NCBI GenBank assembly: GCA_002733155.1 | Contig: NVUO01000030.1 | Span: 19,405-24,514, forward strand | DNA from: Sulfurimonas sp. | Lineage (GTDB): Bacteria > Campylobacterota > Campylobacteria > Campylobacterales > Sulfurimonadaceae | DNA length: 5,110 nucleotides | Direction of reading: 5' to 3' | Shown here: one piece after another, positions 1-5,110 of the stretch | Numbering within the stretch: position 1 is the first letter of the stretch | How the letters are laid out: every line of letters begins with the position of its first letter | Notes under the pieces: generated by a model | Databases searched by the model: none | What the model was told of the DNA's origin: nothing | The model's input: only the letters and a program-made list of their open reading frames with translations | Translations under genes and position numbers: made by a program

Positions 1-1476
1 ACAGGAAAGAAAAAAGAGTTTAGATATGGGGACAGATGGATAGATGAAAACGATGGTTATAAACACAGCTATTGGCTTTCATTCATGAGTAAACGATTGC
101 AACTTTCTAGAACGCTCATGTCGAAAGAGAGTGTGATATTTATTTCTATTGATGATAATGAATTTGCGCACTTAAAACTTCTTTGTGATGACATCTTTAA
201 GCCTAATAATTTCATAGGCTGTCTTCCAACTATAATGAATCTCAAAGGAAATAATGATGACTTTGGATTTTCTGGAACACATGAATATACTATAGTGTAT
301 GCAAAAAATAAAGAGTCTTGTAAGTTTAATCATTTTGATTTAGATGATGATGAATTAGGTACTTGGAAAGAAGATGAGCATGGATACTATAAGGTAGCAG
401 ACAATTTAAGAGCTACAGGTGTTAATGCTCCTAGAAATATGCGTAAGAATCTGTACTATCCAATTTTTTTAAATGAAAAAACAGAAGTGTTTTATACTAC
501 AGAAAACAGCAGACCTAAAAATAATAACGATATTGCCATATTTCCTTTAAATCCAGCAGGAGATGAACTCTCATGGTATTGGAAAAAATCTAATATTAAT
601 GATAACAATCATAATTTAGTTTTAAAAAAGACAGATAATGGGTGGCAATTTTATAAAAAACAAAGACCACAACTTGGCGATTTACCAACAAAAAAACCCA
701 AATCAATATTCTATAAGCCAGATTACAGTACTTCTACAGCTACAAACAAACTAAAAGCCATGTTTGGGGAAAAAGTTTTTGCATCTCCAAAACCAGTACC
801 TTTATTAAAAGATTTTATTTATTTAGCTTCAAAAAAAGACTCTATTATATTGGATTTCTTTGCAGGGAGTGGAACATCTGCACAAGCTATATTAGAGTTA
901 AATAAAGAAGATGATGGTAATAGGAAATTTATATTATGCACAAACAATGAAAATAATATTTGCGAAGAAGTCACATATAAAAGAGTTGATAAAGTTATTA
1001 ATGGATACAGTATAATTAAACCAAAAACAAACAAGAAGCCTAAACAAATTATTGAAATTAACGGACTAGACTCAAACCTAGAATATCTAAAAATTCAAAC
1101 CCTCACACATGATGATGAAAATCATTCAGAACTTGATATAAAAGAATTTATGGTAGATAAGTGTACTGAAATAATAAAATTAAAAGAGTCATGTTTTGAT
1201 TTAAAACCAATTAGCAACTTCCTTTTGCATTTTAATAAGTCTGAAAAAGAAGTCTTTATTCTTCAAAATATTTACGATATGTTACCAAGAGATTATGATG
1301 AAGTTAAAAGTTCTTTAAATAACTCCAAGAGCGAGATACTTACTATGTATATCTTAGCATTACAAAATCAAGATCATTACAAAAGAAAATTCAAAGATGT
1401 AAATAAGAAAATAATATTTGAACCTATGCCTGAAAAATTTTTAAAAATACTACGAAAAATCCAAAGGAAAAAATAA
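1..1476 (+). CDS. mod: Type III restriction-modification DNA methyltransferase (Mod), 5'-truncated by window edge
   Basis: This subunit methylates adenine N6 at the recognition site of a Type III system. It provides target recognition for both modification and, together with Res, cleavage. The frame is open from base 1, and 491 residues are visible. They begin with T-G and a segment containing R8-Y9-G10-D11, W25-L26-S27-F28 and then V-I-F-I-S-I-D-D-N-E. In Mod proteins this stretch directly follows the catalytic DPPY motif, so DPPY should lie just off the left edge. The middle (roughly visible residues 60-270) is the likely target-recognition region. The SAM-binding motif FAGSGTS is at visible residues 287-293, followed by TNNENN (314-319). 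Motif IV before motif I is the beta-class order. The ATG at 85 is internal (M29), not the true start. The C-terminal tail is lysine/arginine-rich. The stop overlaps the start of res by one base. The family is secure; the recognition sequence cannot be read from this. Confidence 0.95.
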   Translation, partial: TGKKKEFRYGDRWIDENDGYKHSYWLSFMSKRLQLSRTLMSKESVIFISIDDNEFAHLKLLCDDIFKPNNFIGCLPTIMNLKGNNDDFGFSGTHEYTIVYAKNKESCKFNHFDLDDDELGTWKEDEHGYYKVADNLRATGVNAPRNMRKNLYYPIFLNEKTEVFYTTENSRPKNNNDIAIFPLNPAGDELSWYWKKSNINDNNHNLVLKKTDNGWQFYKKQRPQLGDLPTKKPKSIFYKPDYSTSTATNKLKAMFGEKVFASPKPVPLLKDFIYLASKKDSIILDFFAGSGTSAQAILELNKEDDGNRKFILCTNNENNICEEVTYKRVDKVINGYSIIKPKTNKKPKQIIEINGLDSNLEYLKIQTLTHDDENHSELDIKEFMVDKCTEIIKLKESCFDLKPISNFLLHFNKSEKEVFILQNIYDMLPRDYDEVKSSLNNSKSEILTMYILALQNQDHYKRKFKDVNKKIIFEPMPEKFLKILRKIQRKK

Positions 1477-1478
1477 TG
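1465..1478 (+). promoter_or_regulatory. Ribosome binding site and stop/start overlap coupling mod to res
   Basis: AGGA at 1465-1468 lies seven bases before the res ATG at 1476. The last base of the mod TAA stop (1474-1476) is also the first base of that ATG. This TAATG arrangement supports the chosen res start and suggests translational coupling. Coupling would help keep nuclease output tied to methylase output. Confidence 0.85.
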
Positions 1479-3773
1479 AAATTGTTTAAATATCAAGAAA
1501 ATGCAATTGTACAACTTTTTGAAAAAGTTGAAGAGGCATTAGATTTTTATGAAGTACGAAAAGATAAAAATAAATCTGTTGAAACTAAAACTATACACTT
1601 TGTATCCCCTACGGGAAGTGGAAAAACAATTATTGCTTTTGCTCTTGCAGATGAGTTAGTCAAAATGTATAACAATTTAGTATTTGTTTGGATAGCGCCA
1701 AATACATTGCACACTCAATCACTTGATAAATTCAATAAGCTAGTAGATGATATATCATCTACCATTAATCCTATAGACTCAGATGGTATAGAAAGTGATA
1801 ATATTCTTAACGCTAATGATATGCTTTGTCTTAATTGGTCATCTCTTGATAAAAAAAATAACACACTTATTAGAGAAAACGAGAGTGGTAAGTATATAGA
1901 CAATATTATGTACCTCACAAGAGAAGATGATAAGATTATTATAGCTCTAATAGATGAATCACATATAGCTTCTCAAAATGATACAACTAAAGCTTATGAA
2001 TTTTTGAAAAAATTAAATCCAACAGTTAAGTTAGAAATTACAGCAACACCTAAAACAATGGGGTTGGATGATGAAAAAGTAGAAGTATTCAGAAAAGATG
2101 TAGTTGAAGCAGGAGTAATTAAAAAACAATTTATATTTAATGCTTTTGATGATGATAATATTAATAACTTCAAGCTTGTTAAATATTCATATAATAAGCT
2201 ACAAGAGATTACAAAAAAATATGATGAATATACTAATGGTAAAATTATCCCTCTTATGATTATTCAAATAGAAAATGAGAAACAAGATGATTTTAGTAGA
2301 GTACGATACGAAATGGAGAGATACTTAGAAGAAATTGGTATTAATATCTCTACAGAAGTTGCATATTATTTAGATAAAGATAAAAACAAATCTGAAAACC
2401 TCGCGGAAAATAACAATCCAATTCAAATAGTATTTACAAAAACAGCTATTGCTACAGGATGGGATTGTCCTAGAGCATCAGTGCTTCTTACTTTTAGAAA
2501 AAGTAATGATGATAAATTTAAAACTCAGGTATTAGGAAGAATAAATAGAATGCCAGAACTTAAGCACTATGGAGAAGAATTATTAGATAGCGCTTATGTA
2601 TTTGCTAATGCCTCAAAATATCTTCCAGATGATCCAAATAAATTTAAGGTAAAAACTGTAGAAGAGGCAGAAGAAGAAACTGTAACCATTAAAGATGAAA
2701 TTACTGGTAGTATATCTCTCCCATTTTTAACAAAAGAGATGGTTATTGATAATTATTACAATAGCGAATATGATATGAAGTACTACGTTTTAAAAAGCTG
2801 CGAAAGATTAGCAGATGGTATCTCTATAGTAATAAACAATATTACAAACAATATTATTCAAAATTTAAAAGTTGAAAATCTTCGAGAAATACAAGTAGCA
2901 CAAAATAGTGCTGATTATATTTTAACTTCTAAAGAGATAGAAAATATAATTTCTGCTAGTTTTGTGAAAAATGGGTATGAATCCATCTCTGTGTCTACAA
3001 ACAAACAAGCAAAACTTTTTGAAGTTGAAAAAAACCTAACACCATTTGAAACTATTAATTTATTAAAAGTTTTAAAGTCAATTTTAGAAAAAAAATATAA
3101 TGAGAATTTTACTTTTTTAAAAATATTTAAAATAATTTTACAGAGTGGTAATTATGAAAAATTTGTATTACTGCTTTCAGATATTAAAAATGAGTCTTTA
3201 AAAAAAAGATTGGCAAGACTCTCAAAAGAAATATTATTTGAAGAAATAAGCGACAGTAAAAAATGGACTCCTGAAAAAAGCTTTATATGTGATAGTACTC
3301 TTCTTCTTAAACTTACAAAAAAAAGTATTTATACTAAAGATTGTATTAAAGATTTCAATAAAACAGAAAAACGGTTTGTAGCCTTATTAGAAACAATGGA
3401 AGATGTAGAATACTGGTATAGGAATGGTTCACGAGGCAACTATTTTAGAGTTCCATATAAAAAAAACAATGTTGTAAGAGAATTTTATCCAGATTTTATA
3501 GTTCTATATAATGATGGTCAATTAGGTATTTATGATACTAAATCAGAATTAACAGCAAGTGATGGGGAAGCAAAAGATAAAGCAGAATATTTATATGCAT
3601 ATTGTGAAAAATTTGGTTTTAAACGAGGATTGATTAAGATAGAAGAATCAGCAGATGTAAATTATTTTAAAATTAATCAAAGAGAAACATATACAAATTA
3701 TGATACAAATAAAGTTGAGTGGGAAGATTTTGGTACACTTAGAGATGATGAAAATATTTTTAAGGACATATAA
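1476..3773 (+). CDS. res: Type III restriction subunit (Res): DEAD/DEAH-like helicase plus PD-(D/E)xK nuclease
   Basis: This is the ATP-dependent translocation and cleavage subunit that works with Mod to cut unmodified DNA, typically invading phage DNA. The 765 residues contain ordered superfamily 2 motifs. These are a Q-like K5-Y6-Q7, Walker A S-P-T-G-S-G-K-T (44-51), motif II D-E-S-H (160-163), motif III T-A-T-P (189-192), motif V A-T-G-W-D-C-P-R-A (326-334) and motif VI Q-V-L-G-R-I-N-R (351-358). Near the C-terminus Y-P-D (P672, D673) followed by D687-T688-K689 fits a PD-X(n)-(D/E)xK nuclease centre, with Asp in place of the commoner Glu. The reading frame is intact and all key residues are present, so the protein is probably active. 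It is short compared with the well-studied EcoP1I/EcoP15I Res subunits (about 970 residues); the saving lies between motif VI and the nuclease domain. It overlaps mod by one base and is presumably in the same transcript. Confidence 0.95.
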   Translation: MKLFKYQENAIVQLFEKVEEALDFYEVRKDKNKSVETKTIHFVSPTGSGKTIIAFALADELVKMYNNLVFVWIAPNTLHTQSLDKFNKLVDDISSTINPIDSDGIESDNILNANDMLCLNWSSLDKKNNTLIRENESGKYIDNIMYLTREDDKIIIALIDESHIASQNDTTKAYEFLKKLNPTVKLEITATPKTMGLDDEKVEVFRKDVVEAGVIKKQFIFNAFDDDNINNFKLVKYSYNKLQEITKKYDEYTNGKIIPLMIIQIENEKQDDFSRVRYEMERYLEEIGINISTEVAYYLDKDKNKSENLAENNNPIQIVFTKTAIATGWDCPRASVLLTFRKSNDDKFKTQVLGRINRMPELKHYGEELLDSAYVFANASKYLPDDPNKFKVKTVEEAEEETVTIKDEITGSISLPFLTKEMVIDNYYNSEYDMKYYVLKSCERLADGISIVINNITNNIIQNLKVENLREIQVAQNSADYILTSKEIENIISASFVKNGYESISVSTNKQAKLFEVEKNLTPFETINLLKVLKSILEKKYNENFTFLKIFKIILQSGNYEKFVLLLSDIKNESLKKRLARLSKEILFEEISDSKKWTPEKSFICDSTLLLKLTKKSIYTKDCIKDFNKTEKRFVALLETMEDVEYWYRNGSRGNYFRVPYKKNNVVREFYPDFIVLYNDGQLGIYDTKSELTASDGEAKDKAEYLYAYCEKFGFKRGLIKIEESADVNYFKINQRETYTNYDTNKVEWEDFGTLRDDENIFKDI
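1743..1762. repeat. Perfect 20-bp palindrome inside res
   Basis: Bases 1743-1762 (GTAGATGATATATCATCTAC) equal their own reverse complement over all 20 positions, and the symmetry breaks immediately outside. In mRNA it could form an 8-bp stem with a four-base loop. It encodes V-D-D-I-S-S-T in the res helicase domain (residues 90-96), away from the catalytic motifs. Its function is unknown and coincidence is possible in AT-rich DNA. Confidence 0.6.
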
Positions 3774-3781
3774 ATCAACCT

Positions 3782-4009
3782 ATGAAAACCCAAACCCTAG
3801 AATATAACAAAGAAACAGGACAAATAACCATCTGCGAGTATGATGATGGCTTTTTGGATAGCTCGACTGATGTAACTGATGCTGTAATGACTTTAGCTCT
3901 TGAGAAGCTTTATGATGATTATGATTTAGACTTAGGAGATGAGCTTTTAATTACTAAGAAAAAAAGTTTAAAAAATCTAACAAAATTTGAAATATCAAAT
4001 AAAAGATAA
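3782..4009 (+). CDS. Small acidic protein of unknown function (75 aa)
   Basis: I do not recognise a family. The ORF starts eight bases after the res stop and is co-directional, so it may ride on the mod-res transcript. No good ribosome binding site is visible: the nearest AAGGA (3762-3766) is 15 bases from the ATG. Residues 1-58 carry 15 acidic and only 3 basic residues, with clusters such as D45-D46-Y47-D48-L49-D50. They end in a motif G52-D53-E54-L55-L56-I57. Residues 59-75 switch to a lysine-rich tail (7 basic, 1 acidic). By hand count, lines covering 3781-3960 are about 34% G+C, against about 25% for the preceding 180 bases and 15% for 3961-4020. The body therefore looks compositionally distinct and the tail may not be original. 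There is no signal peptide or membrane segment. It could be a small regulator, an accessory or DNA-mimic-like protein, or a decayed fragment; none of these is established. Confidence 0.6.
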   Translation: MKTQTLEYNKETGQITICEYDDGFLDSSTDVTDAVMTLALEKLYDDYDLDLGDELLITKKKSLKNLTKFEISNKR

Positions 4010-4015
4010 ACTAAC

Positions 4016-4035
4016 GATAAAAATATTTGTCATTA
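4016..4035. promoter_or_regulatory. Putative operator, copy 1 (upstream of the WYL regulator)
   Basis: The 20-bp box GATAAAAATATTTGTCATTA recurs at 5048-5067 with 18 of 20 bases identical. It has imperfect dyad symmetry centred between 4023 and 4024 (GA...TC outer arms; 6 of 8 pairs complementary across 4016-4031). It overlaps the putative -35 hexamer at 4027-4032, a position that would suit repression. Inferred ligand: the WYL regulator encoded immediately downstream. Confidence 0.65.
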
Positions 4036-4054
4036 CTAGATTTTATGATATACT
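4027..4054 (+). promoter_or_regulatory. Predicted sigma-70-type promoter of the WYL regulator gene
   Basis: TTGTCA (4027-4032, five of six matches to TTGACA) is separated by 16 bases from TATACT (4049-4054). An overlapping TATGAT at 4044-4049 is too close to this -35 to pair with it. Transcription would start near 4061, giving a leader of about 20 bases before the ATG at 4083. The promoter lies after the small ORF stop, so the regulator can be expressed independently of the Type III module. Confidence 0.65.
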
Positions 4055-4056
4055 TT

Positions 4057-4076
4057 TTGTATATAAAATACAAGGA
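4057..4076 (+). promoter_or_regulatory. Short inverted repeat and ribosome binding site in the WYL regulator leader
   Basis: TTGTAT (4057-4062) and ATACAA (4068-4073) are complementary arms around a five-base loop. The right arm abuts the AGGA ribosome binding site (4073-4076), which sits six bases before the ATG at 4083. The binding site decides that start over the in-frame ATG at 3987. The inverted repeat could be a second protein site near the transcription start, but six A/T-rich pairs make a weak case. Confidence 0.5.
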
Positions 4077-4082
4077 TATATT

Positions 4083-5042
4083 ATGAATAGTAAAAAAATA
4101 AAGATAGAAGAGCTTCTTCCCAAACTATTAAAAGATCTATCAAATGGAATAGCTATATCAGCTAAAGATATATCCGAACAACATGAAATTTCTCAAAGCT
4201 CTATCAGAAGCCATTTAAGAGATTTAAAAAATAATTTTTATCAAAAATTTTTTAAATATGATGGAAGCACTAAAAAATGGGTCGTGATTAAGAGAGGATT
4301 TTTAAATGAAGAAATTTTAAAACCAGAAGAAGTTGTGATTTTAAACTCTATGCTAAGGACTAAAACTAAACTAGGTGTTGGTATGGTTGAGTGGCAAGAA
4401 AGAGTAGTTAAAAACTATGCTAAAAAAACTGATTCTTTTATCTTTAAACAACATATATCTGAAACTATAAATGAGGATATGAAAAAGATATTTGCAATAA
4501 CTAACTCAGCGATTGATGAGAGTAACAAACTACAAATTATTTACAATAAAAAAACTAGAGAGGTTTTACCATACAAAATAGTCTATATAGAATATTATTG
4601 GTATCTTATATGTTTAGAAACATCAAGCGATGAAGAAAAAATAAAATCTTTTAGACTATCTAAAATATCATCTACTGAGATACTAGATGAAAATTTTAAA
4701 TATAATTTCAAAGAAGTTGATAAAAGATTAGATATTACAATGAATGCTTATGTTAACTTTCATAATGAGATTAGAATCGCTGAAGTATTTGTATCAGATA
4801 GCTTAGTTAATCATGTTGAACTTGCAGCTTATTTTGAGGCATGGACAAAAACATCTCAAACTACTGTTATTAATAATATGAGCTACACAAAATTTGAAGT
4901 TAAATATACAAATTATGAGTTCTGCGATATTGTACCAACTATTTTAAAATATATGCCAAATATGATTGTAGAATCTCCATCAGGCTTAATAAAAGAGATA
5001 AAAAGCAGAATTGATAACTATACAAACATATACACTTTATAG
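4083..5042 (+). CDS. WYL-domain transcription regulator (HTH-WYL-WCX; BrxR/CapW-like architecture)
   Basis: This is a predicted cytoplasmic DNA-binding regulator of 319 residues. Residues about 5-50 form a helix-turn-helix (A-K-D-I-S-E-Q-H-E-I-S-Q-S-S-I-R-S-H-L). The WYL domain follows at about 145-205, with P163 in V-L-P-Y-K-I-V, the name-giving W173-Y174-L175, and F190-R191-L192 at the conserved basic ligand-contact strand. Residues about 225-319 resemble the C-terminal WCX extension (I-V-E-S-P-S-G-L-I-K-E-I). WYL domains are thought to sense nucleic-acid or nucleotide ligands, and proteins of this layout regulate BREX (BrxR) and CBASS (CapW) defence loci. I chose 4083 as the start because it has AGGA at a six-base spacing and lies after the predicted promoter. 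The ATG at 3987 would overlap the previous gene and add 32 residues encoded by the promoter region. Near-identical boxes before this gene and before the next one suggest it controls both. The family is secure, but the defence role is inferred from context. Confidence 0.92.
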   Translation: MNSKKIKIEELLPKLLKDLSNGIAISAKDISEQHEISQSSIRSHLRDLKNNFYQKFFKYDGSTKKWVVIKRGFLNEEILKPEEVVILNSMLRTKTKLGVGMVEWQERVVKNYAKKTDSFIFKQHISETINEDMKKIFAITNSAIDESNKLQIIYNKKTREVLPYKIVYIEYYWYLICLETSSDEEKIKSFRLSKISSTEILDENFKYNFKEVDKRLDITMNAYVNFHNEIRIAEVFVSDSLVNHVELAAYFEAWTKTSQTTVINNMSYTKFEVKYTNYEFCDIVPTILKYMPNMIVESPSGLIKEIKSRIDNYTNIYTL

Positions 5043-5047
5043 GTACT

Positions 5048-5067
5048 GATATAAATATTTATCATTA
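5048..5067. promoter_or_regulatory. Putative operator, copy 2 (upstream of the next gene)
   Basis: GATATAAATATTTATCATTA matches copy 1 (4016-4035) at 18 of 20 positions, and the dyad centre falls at the equivalent place (5055/5056). Including T5047 and A5064, 7 of 9 base pairs are complementary, with TGAT and ATCA as outer arms. A further TGAT at 5070-5073 follows. The box begins six bases after the regulator's stop and overlaps the putative -35 of the downstream gene. Confidence 0.65.
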
Positions 5068-5088
5068 AGTGATGTAAACTTTTATATA
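5059..5088 (+). promoter_or_regulatory. Predicted promoter of the downstream gene
   Basis: TTATCA (5059-5064, four of six matches to TTGACA) lies 18 bases before TATATA (5083-5088). The hexamers are weaker than those of the regulator promoter, and AT-rich sequence makes -10 look-alikes common. The support is positional: the -35 overlaps the operator-like repeat in the same register as at the upstream promoter. Confidence 0.45.
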
Positions 5089-5090
5089 TT

Positions 5091-5100
5091 AGAGGAAGGA
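5091..5100 (+). promoter_or_regulatory. Strong ribosome binding site for the gene running off the right edge
   Basis: AGAGGAAGGA contains two overlapping purine-rich AGGA cores, ending five bases before an ATG at 5106. It is the strongest Shine-Dalgarno match in the window and argues that a real, well-translated gene starts here. Confidence 0.7.
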
Positions 5101-5105
5101 TTTAT

Positions 5106-5110
5106 ATGGA
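5106..5110 (+). CDS. Start of an unidentified gene, truncated by the window edge
   Basis: Only the ATG and two further bases (GA) are visible, so no product can be named. The call rests on the tandem ribosome binding site just before it and the promoter and operator-like box further upstream. It is co-directional with the WYL regulator, 63 bases after its stop, with no terminator between them. If the shared box is the regulator's site, this gene is its probable target. Confidence 0.6.

Noticed and set aside
85..87. ATG at 85 as the true start of the methyltransferase
   Set aside because: The same frame is open back to base 1, and residues before M29 match the conserved segment that follows DPPY in Type III Mod proteins. 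The gene simply runs off the left edge.
819..1034. Reverse-strand ORF of 71 codons within mod
   Set aside because: It lies entirely opposite the conserved SAM-binding region of mod, has no recognisable domain, and looks like a shadow frame.
1715..1918. Reverse-strand ORF of 67 codons within res
   Set aside because: It is opposite the res helicase domain. Its leucine/serine-rich translation is the usual complement of AT-rich coding sequence.
2837..2857. Direct repeat of ACAATATTA in res
   Set aside because: It encodes an asparagine/isoleucine-rich stretch (I-T-N-N-I) and is low-complexity coding sequence, not an array.
464..3207. Phase-variable repeat tracts in mod or res
   Set aside because: Type III mod genes are often phase-variable, but the longest single-base runs I see are seven or eight bases (464-470, 3088-3095, 3200-3207). 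All are in-frame in intact genes and ordinary for such AT-rich DNA. The unseen 5' end of mod could still carry a tract.
3730..3758. Promoter for the small ORF inside the end of res (TTGGTA ... AATATT)
   Set aside because: Only four of six bases match at each hexamer, and such matches are frequent at this base composition. Read-through from res is simpler.
3987..4082. N-terminal extension of the WYL regulator from the ATG at 3987
   Set aside because: It would overlap the preceding ORF and translate the promoter region, and it adds residues unlike an HTH. The ATG at 4083 has a well-placed AGGA and gives a standard family length.
4665..4675. Eleven-base match (ATATCATCTAC) to half of the res palindrome
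   Set aside because: Both copies encode I-S-S-T in their own genes, and the match lacks the other half of the palindrome, so shared codons explain it.

Overview
The window is AT-rich throughout, by eye roughly 70-75% A+T. It is tightly packed, and every gene lies on the + strand. The base composition, the lysine/asparagine/isoleucine-rich proteins, the AGGA-type ribosome binding sites and the A/T-ending codons suit a low-GC bacterium. My best guess is a Campylobacterota member (Arcobacter or Sulfurimonas type), but no marker gene here settles this, and other low-GC groups are possible.

Positions 1-3773 hold a Type III restriction-modification module. First comes a methyltransferase (Mod) whose 5' end lies outside the window. 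It is followed, with a one-base stop/start overlap, by a complete but compact restriction subunit (Res) carrying helicase motifs and a C-terminal PD-(D/E)xK nuclease. Inside res there is a perfect 20-bp palindrome (1743-1762).

Positions 3782-4009 hold a small unrecognised ORF. Its first 58 codons encode a strongly acidic, relatively GC-richer segment, followed by a lysine-rich, very AT-rich tail.

Positions 4010-4082 form a short regulatory gap with a recognisable promoter. Next, at 4083-5042, is a WYL-domain transcription regulator with HTH-WYL-WCX architecture, the same layout as the phage-defence regulators BrxR and CapW. After it, 5043-5105 is a second regulatory gap leading to a gene of which only the first codon and two bases are visible.

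The most interesting signal is a 20-bp, partly dyad-symmetric sequence present in both gaps (4016-4035 and 5048-5067, 18 of 20 identical). In each case it overlaps the putative -35 element of the promoter that follows. The simplest reading is that the WYL regulator binds this box, controlling itself and the unseen downstream gene. That would make the downstream gene the candidate effector of a regulated system, possibly anti-phage, beside the Type III system. No tRNA, rRNA, CRISPR array, insertion sequence or convincing terminator is visible.
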